Source of the DNA: Pseudomonadota bacterium
GTDB taxonomy: Bacteria; Pseudomonadota; Alphaproteobacteria; Rhizobiales; Xanthobacteraceae
Assembly: GCA_021823875.1 (NCBI GenBank)
Contig: JAKAMD010000038.1
Location: 1 to 15,321 of the forward strand
DNA: 15,321 bases
Reading direction: 5' to 3'
This document shows positions 6,889 through 13,491 of this stretch, one piece after another. Position 1 is the stretch's first letter; every line of letters begins with the position of its first letter. The position numbers were made by a program, and so were the translations under genes. Under the pieces are notes generated by a model. It saw only the letters and a list, made by a program, of their open reading frames with translations. It made no database searches and was not told the DNA's origin.

Positions 6889-6928
6889 CGAACTGCATCG
6901 TTGCCGATTTTCGAAAGATGAAAGCCGA

Positions 6929-7942
6929 TCAGCTTCCCTTTTGGTCGTAGATTTCCGGGAAGAAGTAATCCTTCCACGAGGTCGGCTTGTTCTTGAGGGT
7001 CCCGACGCTCGACATGAAGTCGGCGTACTTCATGGTGTTTTCCGGCACGGTCGTCCAACGCACCTGCGGTGCGGCGACGAGCTTGGCGACCATGTCGAGC
7101 GGGAGCTTCGACTTGGAGTCCTCGATCCAAAGCTTGGCCGCCGCGCGCTTGTCCTTGTTGACGATGTCCGTCGCTTCCTTGAGCGCGTCGATCAGCGCCT
7201 TGTAGAGCACCGGGTTCTTCTTGCGGAACGACGAGAAAGCCCAGGCGACGGTGAAAGAGTGCGAGCCGCCCATCACGTCGAAGGAATTGAGCACCGTATG
7301 GATGTCGTGATTTTCCAGCTGTTGATACTGGAACGGCGGGACGCTGAAGGCGGCGGTAACTTCCGATCCGCCCTTCATCAGGGCAACGGTGGCATCCGGC
7401 GGAGACATCGATACGGTCTGCGAATCGAGCTTGGCGAAGTTCTTGACGCCGAACGCCTTGGCCGCCGCCATCTGCAGCGTGATGGCCTGCACCGACACCT
7501 TCACCGCCGGCACCGCGATGCGGTCGCTCGGCTTGAAGTCCTTGATCGTTTTGACCGCCGCATCGCGGGTGTTGAGTAGGAACGGCTGCGAGCTCAGCGC
7601 GGTGATGCCGCGCACTTCTTGCGGGGTGCCCTTGGTGCGCGACCACAGTACCAGCAGGCCGGGCACGCCGCCCGAGGCGATATCGATATTGCCCGAAATC
7701 AGCGCTTCGTTGACGGCGGCCGGGCCGTTGAAGGTGAACCACGACACCTTCACCTTGGGAATGCCGAGCGCCTTGGCGTGCTTCTCGATGAGCTTCTCGT
7801 GCTCCATCACGTTGAGCTGCAGATAGCCCATGGAAAATTGCCGGGCCAAGCGGATTTCCGGCACTTGCGCCGAAGCCGGCATCGCCAGCGCCAGCATGGC
7901 GGCGGCGCCTATCGCCGCGGCCGTCAGTGATTTCGCGTACAT
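6929..7942 (-). CDS. NitT/TauT-type ABC transporter periplasmic binding protein
   Basis: The product (337 residues) is a periplasmic solute-binding protein of the SsuA/NMT1-like group, which serves importers of nitrate, sulfonates, taurine, thiamine-precursor pyrimidines and aromatic acids. It has a clear signal peptide (residues 1-25, ending MPASA before Gln26), and typical family segments such as NEALISGNIDIASGGVPGLL and a lysine-rich C-terminal helical part. The start at 7942 is chosen because GGAGGT lies seven bases before it; the ATG at 7948 would sit only one base from that site. It is the third transporter gene, 43 bases after the permease. An unusual point is that the binding protein is last in the transporter set. 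The ligand cannot be predicted. Confidence 0.88.
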   Translation of the reverse strand: MYAKSLTAAAIGAAAMLALAMPASAQVPEIRLARQFSMGYLQLNVMEHEKLIEKHAKALGIPKVKVSWFTFNGPAAVNEALISGNIDIASGGVPGLLVLWSRTKGTPQEVRGITALSSQPFLLNTRDAAVKTIKDFKPSDRIAVPAVKVSVQAITLQMAAAKAFGVKNFAKLDSQTVSMSPPDATVALMKGGSEVTAAFSVPPFQYQQLENHDIHTVLNSFDVMGGSHSFTVAWAFSSFRKKNPVLYKALIDALKEATDIVNKDKRAAAKLWIEDSKSKLPLDMVAKLVAAPQVRWTTVPENTMKYADFMSSVGTLKNKPTSWKDYFFPEIYDQKGS

Positions 7943-7949
7943 TTCCATT

Positions 7950-7955
7950 ACCTCC
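7950..7955 (-). promoter_or_regulatory. Ribosome binding site of the binding-protein gene
   Basis: GGAGGT on the - strand is seven bases before the ATG at 7942 and one base before the ATG at 7948. The spacing decides in favour of the shorter form. Confidence 0.75.
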
Positions 7956-7985
7956 CGTTTCCTTGTGCTTGTGAAAACCGTGTTG

Positions 7986-8867
7986 TTATCGTTGCATGCC
8001 CCACAGCTTGACCGTGCGGGATTCGATGGTGCGGAAGATCACCGCCTCGACCAAGAGGCCGATCACGATCACCGCCAGCAGGCCGGCGAAGACCCGCGCG
8101 GTGTCGAGCTCGGAGCGCGCCGCGAAGATGTACCAGCCCAGTCCGCCGGAGCGGGACGAGGCGCCGAACACGAGCTCCGCAGCGATCAGCGTGCGCCAGG
8201 CGAAGGCCCAGCCGATCTTCAGGCCGGCAAGGATCGAGGGAAACGCCGCCGGCACCAGGATCAGCACGACATAGCGCACGCCCTTGAGACCGAGATTGCG
8301 CCCGCTCATGCGCAGCGTTTCCGGCACGGCGCGGAAGCCGGTGAGGGTATTGAGCGCCACCGCCCACAGCACCGAATGGATGATCACGAAGACCAGCGAG
8401 GGCGTGCCGAGGCCGAACCAGATCAGCGCCAGCGGCAACAGCGCGATGGCCGGCAGCGGGTTGAACATGGCGGTGAGCGTCGAGAGGAAGCGTGCGCCGA
8501 AATCGCTGGCCACCGCCAGCGTGGTGAACACGGCGGCGACCGCCAGGCCCGCGGTGTAGCCGATCAGCAGCGCGCGCATGGTGGCGGCGATGCGCAGCCA
8601 GAGCTCGGCGCGGTCGACAAAAGCGACCCGTACGGTCTCGGTGAAGGTCGGGAACAGCAGCGCATAGTCGAGCCAGCGCGCATAAGCTTCCCAGATGACG
8701 ATCAGCAGCAGGATGATGGCAGTGCGCTGCACCACGTCATTGCGGTAAAAGCGCTCGAAGAGCGGCAGCGGGCGCTCGACATTGCCGATGCCGCTGGCAT
8801 CGATCGGCTCGCGCTCGAATTCGGGGCGCGCGGTGCCGGCGGCGGGGATGCGTTCGGTCGTCGTCAT
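7986..8867 (-). CDS. NitT/TauT-type ABC transporter permease (SsuC-like)
   Basis: This 293-residue inner-membrane protein belongs to the SsuC/TauC permease family. It has a cytoplasmic N-terminal stretch of about 45 residues, then about six membrane helices; the first is AIILLLIVIWEAYARW (about 50-65). The ATPase-contacting EAA-like loop is seen as GRNLGLKGVRYVVLILVPAA (about residues 188-207). The ATG overlaps the ATPase stop by four bases (ATGA, 8864-8867), so the two are coupled and encode partners of the same importer. The N-terminal tail is longer than usual for the family but is in good frame with no better start. Confidence 0.92.
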   Translation of the reverse strand: MTTTERIPAAGTARPEFEREPIDASGIGNVERPLPLFERFYRNDVVQRTAIILLLIVIWEAYARWLDYALLFPTFTETVRVAFVDRAELWLRIAATMRALLIGYTAGLAVAAVFTTLAVASDFGARFLSTLTAMFNPLPAIALLPLALIWFGLGTPSLVFVIIHSVLWAVALNTLTGFRAVPETLRMSGRNLGLKGVRYVVLILVPAAFPSILAGLKIGWAFAWRTLIAAELVFGASSRSGGLGWYIFAARSELDTARVFAGLLAVIVIGLLVEAVIFRTIESRTVKLWGMQR

Positions 8868-9685
8868 GCAGTCACCGGCTCGGGCTCTTTGGCCTGGGTA
8901 TCAAACAGCAGTCCATGGATGCGCTTGGCCATGGCGCCGAATTCGGGGTCGTCCATATTGTTGAAGTCGAAGGCGCCGGTGTTGAGCTCGGCGCGTACGC
9001 GGCCCGGATGCGGCGAGAGAATGAGGATGCGCGAGCCGACGATCATCGCCTCCTCAATCGAATGGGTGACGAACAGCATGGTGAAATGCAGCTGGTTCCA
9101 TAGCGTCAGCAATTCCTGCTGCATGGTGCGCCGGGTGATGGCGTCGAGCGCCGCGAACGGCTCGTCCATCAAGAGGATGTCCGGCTCCAGTGCCATGGCG
9201 CGGGCGATGGCGACGCGCATCTTCATGCCGCCCGACAGCATGTGCGGATAGACGCCGAGGAACGGCGTCAGCTTGACCTTGTCGATGGCGGCCCGCGCGC
9301 GTTTGCGCGCCTCCTCACCGGAAAATTTGCGCGTGACCTTCATCGGGAACAGGACGTTCTGCAGCACCGTCTTCCACGGCATAAGCTGCTCGAATTCCTG
9401 GAACACCATCATGCGGTCGGGGCCGGGCTCGGTCACCTCGCGGCCGCGGATGCGGATCGAGCCTTCCACCGGCGGCATGAAGCCGCCTACCGCCTTGAGC
9501 AGTGTGGACTTGCCGCAGCCGGACGGCCCGAGAATGACGTAGCGCTCCGCCTCTTCGACGGAAAAATCGACCTTATAGGCGGCGGTCACCAGGTGATGCG
9601 CCGTCTTGTATTGCAGGGTGACCCCGCTGACCTCGAGCAGGCTCCGCCCGGAACCGCTCATTTCGTTTTTCTTGCCGTTGCTCAT
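8864..9685 (-). CDS. NitT/TauT-type ABC transporter ATP-binding protein (SsuB/TauB-like)
   Basis: This is the ATPase of the importer encoded by the two following genes. From the ATG at 9685 (273 residues) it shows Walker A GPSGCGKST (53-61), the Q-loop in VFQEFEQ (Gln96), the signature LSGGM (150-154), Walker B ILLMDE (170-175) and the switch His208 in VTHS. LSGGM in place of LSGGQ is normal for this subfamily. An in-frame TTG at 9718 and an ATG at 9661 are alternative starts; none has a convincing ribosome binding site, so the N-terminus is uncertain by about 20 residues. It lies 66 bases after the synthase gene, close enough to share its transcript. Confidence 0.92.
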   Translation of the reverse strand: MSNGKKNEMSGSGRSLLEVSGVTLQYKTAHHLVTAAYKVDFSVEEAERYVILGPSGCGKSTLLKAVGGFMPPVEGSIRIRGREVTEPGPDRMMVFQEFEQLMPWKTVLQNVLFPMKVTRKFSGEEARKRARAAIDKVKLTPFLGVYPHMLSGGMKMRVAIARAMALEPDILLMDEPFAALDAITRRTMQQELLTLWNQLHFTMLFVTHSIEEAMIVGSRILILSPHPGRVRAELNTGAFDFNNMDDPEFGAMAKRIHGLLFDTQAKEPEPVTA

Positions 9686-9751
9686 GTGACACGCGGCCGC
9701 GACCCGGCAACCGCCCAACTCATCTTCTGGGAGCGACGAACGCTCCGTTCC

Positions 9752-10957
9752 TCACCTTTGCCCTGTCAGGCTTTGCACCAGTTTTTTGAAGTCCTCCGTG
9801 CCGAGCGGGCGCTTGGTCCGCAGCGCGGCGGCCTTCACCGCCTCGACCAGGCGGGGAATGACGTCGCGCGGAAGCGCGAGGCCGGTCTCCTGTAGCTTGG
9901 CTTCCACCGAGGCGACGCCGGCCTTCTTGCCGATGACGATCTCGCGCTTCTGGCCCACCAGCTCCGGCCGGTAGCATTCGGCGGTGAACGGCTCCTTCAA
10001 CAAGCCGGCCACCACCATGCCCGACTCGTGCATGAAGGCGCCGCGGCCGACCACCGCCTTGTTCACCTGCAGCGTGACCCCCGACAGTTCCTCGACCAGG
10101 CGCGACAGCACGGTCAGCTTGCTGGTGTCGATGCCGGCATCGACGCCATAGAGGATGCGCAGCGCCGCCGCGGTCTCTTCCAGCGAAGCATTGCCGCAGC
10201 GCTCGCCGATGCCGTTGACCGTGACCGAGAGATATTCGGCGCCGGCTTCCGCGCCGGCGATGGTGTTGGCGACGCCCAGCCCGAAATCGTTGTGGCAGTG
10301 GATCTCGATCGGAATATCCGCCGCCTTCTTCATCTCGCGGGCCAGGAAACGCACGACATGCGGGGTGGCGCAGCCGGTGGTGTCGACCAGCCGCACGCGG
10401 TCGACCGTGCCCTCGCGCTGCAACTCGTCCAGCACCCGGCGCAGGAAATCGAGATCGCAGCGCGTGGTGTCGTAGGGGCTGAAGGTGACGTAGAGCCCGC
10501 GCTCCTTGGAATAGCGCGTGATGTCCTTGGCGAGCGCGAGATATTGCGCGTCGTCGAGCTTGAGCTTGTTGGAACGCTGAATCTGGCTGATCGGCAGGCT
10601 GAGCCGCACGCTCCAGGCGCCGGTCTTGGCCACCAGATCGACGTCGTCCTTGCGGGCGCGCGCCAGCGCGCTGATCTTGGCCTTCAGGCCGGCCTGGACG
10701 ATCGCTTCCACCGCTTCGCGATCTTCCGGCGATTGCACCGGTGTGCCGGCTTCAATCTCGTAGACGCCGACCTCGTCGAGGGCGCGCGCGATGCGCATTT
10801 TGTCCTCGACGGTGAAGACGATGCCGGCCTGCTGCTCGCCGTCGCGCAGGGTGCAGTCGCACAGGCGCAATTGCGGCGCGAAGCCGACACGGTCCTCCTT
10901 GGCCGCGCGTTCGGCAAACGGGCTGGTCTCCCAGAGCTTGTTCTGTTCAGTCGCCAT
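9752..10957 (-). CDS. Homocitrate/2-isopropylmalate synthase-like enzyme (DRE-TIM metallolyase)
   Basis: The 401-residue protein is a TIM-barrel acyltransferase/lyase of the NifV-LeuA-HMGL superfamily, whose members condense acetyl-CoA with a 2-oxo acid or run aldol cleavages. It shows CTLRDGEQ (residues 35-42; Asp39 is a metal ligand), the metal-binding HCHNDFGLGVANT (220-232), and NGIGERCGN (248-256). It has the length of NifV (no C-terminal leucine-sensing domain of LeuA). Several normally conserved spots differ: SPYDTTR where relatives have xxEDxxR, HESGMVVAG (310-318) instead of HESGIHVDG, and GKKAG (343-347) instead of GKHSG. The substrate is therefore probably not that of NifV or LeuA. 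The ATG at 10957 is preferred; a TTG at 10969 would overlap the GntR stop. It is almost certainly cotranscribed with the regulator. Confidence 0.85.
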   Translation of the reverse strand: MATEQNKLWETSPFAERAAKEDRVGFAPQLRLCDCTLRDGEQQAGIVFTVEDKMRIARALDEVGVYEIEAGTPVQSPEDREAVEAIVQAGLKAKISALARARKDDVDLVAKTGAWSVRLSLPISQIQRSNKLKLDDAQYLALAKDITRYSKERGLYVTFSPYDTTRCDLDFLRRVLDELQREGTVDRVRLVDTTGCATPHVVRFLAREMKKAADIPIEIHCHNDFGLGVANTIAGAEAGAEYLSVTVNGIGERCGNASLEETAAALRILYGVDAGIDTSKLTVLSRLVEELSGVTLQVNKAVVGRGAFMHESGMVVAGLLKEPFTAECYRPELVGQKREIVIGKKAGVASVEAKLQETGLALPRDVIPRLVEAVKAAALRTKRPLGTEDFKKLVQSLTGQR

Positions 10958-10965
10958 TTTCAGTT

Positions 10966-11643
10966 TCAATTGTCGTTTTCGGCGTCGCCGAGATCGTTGA
11001 TCATCTGCTTCATCAGAACGGTGGTGATGTAGAGATGCTCGAAGGCCAATTGCCGGGCGCGTTCCGGGTCGCGATGGCGGATGGCCTCGACCACGGCGGA
11101 GTGCTCATCGATCGACTCGTCCATGCGTTGGCGGCGATAGTTCATGCGGTAGCCGATGCGCATGGTGTGGCTGCCAAGCGGCGCCAGCGTCTCCAGCATC
11201 AGGCGGTTGTTGCTGGCGGCGACCAACTTGCTGTGGAAGTCCATGTTGGCTTCCACCCAGGCCAGCCGGTCGTCGGCGCGGCTCAATTCGCGCTGGCGAT
11301 CGAGTTCGGCGTCGAGTTCGGCCAGCACCGCCGGGTCGGCCTTGCGGGCAAGTTGCGCAGCGCAATGGCCTTCGATCGCCGCGCGGAATTCGAACACCTG
11401 GACCAGATGCTCGGGATCGACCGTGGTGATGCGGACCCCGCGTTGGGGAATGAATTCGACCAGTCCTTCGCTCGATAGTTGCAGGAGGGCCTCGCGAATG
11501 GGCGTGCGAGAAATCGCCATGGTGGCGGCGATGGATTGCTCGGAATGCATCGAGCCGGGCTTAAGCTGCCCGGTGACAATGGATTTTCGGAGCTGCTCGA
11601 CAGCTTGCTCGCGCAGCGATTGGGCTCGGGCGACGGCGTACAT
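10966..11643 (-). CDS. GntR-family regulator, FadR/FCD subgroup
   Basis: A transcription factor with an N-terminal winged helix-turn-helix (about residues 8-72; ISRTPIREALLQLSSEGLVE is the recognition region) and an all-helical FCD ligand domain. The FCD metal site is complete by position: Asp135, His137, His181 and His203. Members usually repress catabolic operons and are released by an organic acid. The ATG at 11643 is preferred; ATG 11652 and GTG 11664 are alternatives, but they would put a 16-base palindrome (11651-11666) inside the gene. It stands first in a run of synthase and transporter genes and about 120 bases after PuuE-like copy 2, so it likely controls this cluster and itself. 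Confidence 0.9.
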   Translation of the reverse strand: MYAVARAQSLREQAVEQLRKSIVTGQLKPGSMHSEQSIAATMAISRTPIREALLQLSSEGLVEFIPQRGVRITTVDPEHLVQVFEFRAAIEGHCAAQLARKADPAVLAELDAELDRQRELSRADDRLAWVEANMDFHSKLVAASNNRLMLETLAPLGSHTMRIGYRMNYRRQRMDESIDEHSAVVEAIRHRDPERARQLAFEHLYITTVLMKQMINDLGDAENDN

Positions 11644-11650
11644 GGCTGCC

Positions 11651-11666
11651 ATGTAGCATGCCACAT
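11651..11666. promoter_or_regulatory. Candidate GntR operator at the regulator's own start
   Basis: ATGTAGCATGCCACAT is symmetrical at 14 of 16 positions around GCATGC, with TGT/ACA outer parts, the general shape of FadR-subgroup operators. It lies 8-23 bases before the preferred start at 11643, where a bound dimer would block transcription or translation. No other copy was seen upstream of the neighbouring genes. Confidence 0.4.
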
Positions 11667-11763
11667 ACGAAGCAGCAAACGATCATGCGCGCCAATGCCA
11701 GACTTTGTCAGCGCTGGATGGGCTGGTCAGGCAAACGATTTGTGCGGGCGCCACCCGGGATCG
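11667..11763. promoter_or_regulatory. Regulatory gap upstream of the GntR gene
   Basis: These 97 bases separate PuuE-like copy 2 from the regulator and are the likeliest site of a promoter for the regulator, synthase and transporter genes. A nine-base direct repeat, GCAAACGAT, occurs at 11675-11683 and 11731-11739. I see no convincing -35/-10 pair (TTGCTG with a 17-base spacer and TACATG is the best, and is weak). Confidence 0.35.
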
Positions 11764-12642
11764 TCAGGCGACGGTCTTGTACCAATCGAGGATCTGAGCG
11801 CCGTTCCAGTGCAGCACGCCCTCGTGCTGGTTCACGTAGTCGTAGATCGCTTCCAGGTATTTGATGCGGTGCGGCTGACCGCTGATATAGGGGTGGATCG
11901 CCAACGCGCAGAATTTCGCGCGGGTCTCGCTCTCGGCGTAGAGCCGGTCGAACTGGTCCTTGGCGCGCTTGAGCAGATAGTCGCTCTCGTGATGCTGGAT
12001 CAGCATCATCGGGATGTCATTCAGCTCGAGCGTGTAAGGCAGGGTGACCAGTGGGCCGTTGGCGGTGCGGATCGTGGTCGGTTCGTCGTCATAGACCCAG
12101 TCGCCGATATATTGCACGCCGGCCTCGGTGAGCAGGTCGGGCGTTTCCAGCGTCTCCGTCAGGCCCGGTCCGAGCCAGCCGACCGGCCGCTTGCCGGAGA
12201 ACTTCTCCAGGATGTCCATGGTGCGATGGATCATCGCCTTCTGGTCGGTCTCCTTGTGGATCGGCCCCTGCTCATAGGCGTGGCCCATGAACTCCCAGCC
12301 CTCGTCGCGGGCTTCGCCGGCCACGCGCGGATAGTCCTCGCAGATGCGCGCATTGGCGGCCAGCGTCGGGCGGATGCCGAGCTTCTTGAACAGCGCATGG
12401 AAGCGCCAGCAGCCGACCCGCATGCCGTATTCATGGAAGCCCCAATGCACCACGTCGGGCATGGGCGCGATGCCGGTCGGCGCCGGCAGCACCTGGCGCG
12501 CCATCGGCTTGCCGATGTCCCACACCTCGTAATTGACGATCGACCAGAACACGATGCGGGCCTTGCCCGGCAGCTTGAGCGGTTTGCGGTCAACGATTGG
12601 CGAATAGTCGCAGCGCTCGCGCGGGATCATGGGGGTGGACAT
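11764..12642 (-). CDS. PuuE-like polysaccharide deacetylase superfamily protein, copy 2
   Basis: A 292-residue paralog of the protein at 5879-6790, alignable over nearly its whole length (roughly half the residues identical by eye, not computed). Shared blocks are YSPI..RKPLKLP, HEYGxRVGxWR, GKRPxGWLGPGLTET, PYTxExND..MMLIQHH and HPYIxGxPHRxKY. Its counterparts of the classic catalytic motifs are IVNYEVWD (residues 35-42) and HAYEQ (121-125), so the Asp-Asp and HxxxH metal ligands are missing, as in PuuE allantoinase-type members. No signal peptide is seen. The ATG at 12642 has AAGGA eight bases upstream; the ATG at 12648 is too close to it, and a longer form reaching 12681 would run into a repeat. 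It follows livF after a 129-base gap and precedes the GntR gene. Function is probably a C-N hydrolase; substrate unknown. Confidence 0.85.
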   Translation of the reverse strand: MSTPMIPRERCDYSPIVDRKPLKLPGKARIVFWSIVNYEVWDIGKPMARQVLPAPTGIAPMPDVVHWGFHEYGMRVGCWRFHALFKKLGIRPTLAANARICEDYPRVAGEARDEGWEFMGHAYEQGPIHKETDQKAMIHRTMDILEKFSGKRPVGWLGPGLTETLETPDLLTEAGVQYIGDWVYDDEPTTIRTANGPLVTLPYTLELNDIPMMLIQHHESDYLLKRAKDQFDRLYAESETRAKFCALAIHPYISGQPHRIKYLEAIYDYVNQHEGVLHWNGAQILDWYKTVA

Positions 12643-12650
12643 GGGCATAT

Positions 12651-12655
12651 TCCTT
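12651..12655 (-). promoter_or_regulatory. Ribosome binding site of PuuE-like copy 2
   Basis: AAGGA on the - strand lies eight bases before the ATG at 12642 but only two before the ATG at 12648, which decides the start. Confidence 0.65.
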
Positions 12656-12659
12656 ACGG

Positions 12660-12761
12660 CGTCATTCCAGGGCGCGGCCAAAGGCCGCGAACCCGGAATC
12701 CAGAACGATCTACCGCATTTGCTTCTGGATTCCGGGTCCGCGCCTGCGGCGCGTCCCGGAA
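12660..12761. repeat. Inverted pair of palindromic repeats between livF and PuuE-like copy 2
   Basis: The left unit (12660-12703) starts CGTCATTCCAGG and ends CCCGGAATCCAG, with an inner GCGGCC-aaa-GGCCGC hairpin. The right unit (12725-12761) starts CTGGATTCCGGG and ends TCCCGGAA. The facing ends form a perfect 12-base inverted repeat (12692-12703 against 12725-12736) around 21 bases, so a long RNA hairpin could form just after livF. The unit resembles intergenic repeats of Hyphomicrobiales (recalled). It fills most of the 129-base gap; no promoter is clear there. Confidence 0.8.
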
Positions 12762-12771
12762 GGATAGAATG

Positions 12772-13491
12772 TCACTCGCCGGCGGCCACGCGCAAGCCGA
12801 CCAAACGGTCGAGCGTGGCAAGGTCGTTCTGCAACTCCGCCGAGGGTGCGCGGTGCGCCACCGCGCCACGCTCAAGCACCACCGCCTCGGTGGTCAGCTC
12901 CAGCGCGATGTCGGTGTGCTGCTCAACCAGAATGATAGCGACGCGGCGATCGGCCAACATGGCTTTGATGGCGTCGGTGAGCTCGTCCACGATCACCGGC
13001 GCCAATCCCTCGAACGGCTCGTCCAGCAAAATCAGCGCCGGATTGGTCATCAGCGCGCGCGCGATCGCCAGCATCTGCTGCTCGCCGCCGGAAAGCTGAT
13101 TGCCCAGGTTGCGGCTGCGCTCATTCAGGCGCGGGAACAGCTTGTAGACGGCCGCAAGGTCCCAGGCGCCCGGGCGGGACGCCACAGTCAGGTTCTCCTC
13201 CACCGTCAGCGAGGGAAAGATTTCGCGCTCCTGCGCCACCCAGCCGATGCCGCTGGTGGCGCGGGCATGCGGCGGCAGGTGCGAGATGTCGCGGCCGCGC
13301 CAGGTCAGCCGGCCATCACGCAGCTGGGTATAGCCCATGATGGTCATCAGCAGCGTCGACTTGCCGACACCGTTGCGGCCGAGCAGCGCCAGGCTGCCGT
13401 TTTCCGGCACTGTGAGGGAGACGTCGTGCAGGACCAGCGCCGAACCATAGCCGGCTGTCACTCGCTCGAGCGTGAGCAGCGGTTCAGCCAT
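12772..13491 (-). CDS. livF: Branched-chain amino acid/amide-type ABC transporter ATPase, LivF
   Basis: This 239-residue cytoplasmic ATPase is of the LivF type and works with LivG on the LivH-LivM membrane pair. It shows Walker A GRNGVGKST (38-46), a Q-loop in WVAQEREIFPSLTVEENL (Gln87), the signature LSGGE (133-137), Walker B ILLDE (154-158) and the switch His192 in VEQH. The QEREIFPxLTVEENL block is characteristic of LivF. Its ATG lies inside the end of livG (eight-base overlap), so translation is coupled. The transported compound may be an amino acid, urea, amide or aromatic acid; sequence does not decide. Confidence 0.93.
   Translation of the reverse strand: MAEPLLTLERVTAGYGSALVLHDVSLTVPENGSLALLGRNGVGKSTLLMTIMGYTQLRDGRLTWRGRDISHLPPHARATSGIGWVAQEREIFPSLTVEENLTVASRPGAWDLAAVYKLFPRLNERSRNLGNQLSGGEQQMLAIARALMTNPALILLDEPFEGLAPVIVDELTDAIKAMLADRRVAIILVEQHTDIALELTTEAVVLERGAVAHRAPSAELQNDLATLDRLVGLRVAAGE

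Noticed and set aside
5996..7579. A 527-codon open frame on the + strand opposite the PuuE-like and binding-protein genes
   Set aside because: It is the antisense shadow of two recognisable genes in GC-rich DNA; it is rich in Arg, His, Gly and Leu, shows no domain, and crosses from one gene to the next.
7830..9251. A 473-codon + strand frame opposite the permease and ATPase
   Set aside because: Antisense shadow; the - strand carries clear ABC permease and ATPase motifs through the same bases.
9752..10957. nifV, as part of a nitrogen-fixation region near fixGHIS
   Set aside because: No other nif gene is present, the conserved HESGIHVDG and GKHSG blocks are altered, and the neighbours are catabolic and transport genes.
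11000..11022. FNR/FixK-like box (TTGATC...ATCA) near the GntR 3' end
   Set aside because: Spacing is wrong for TTGAT-N4-ATCAA and the site lies inside the coding end of the regulator, far from any start.
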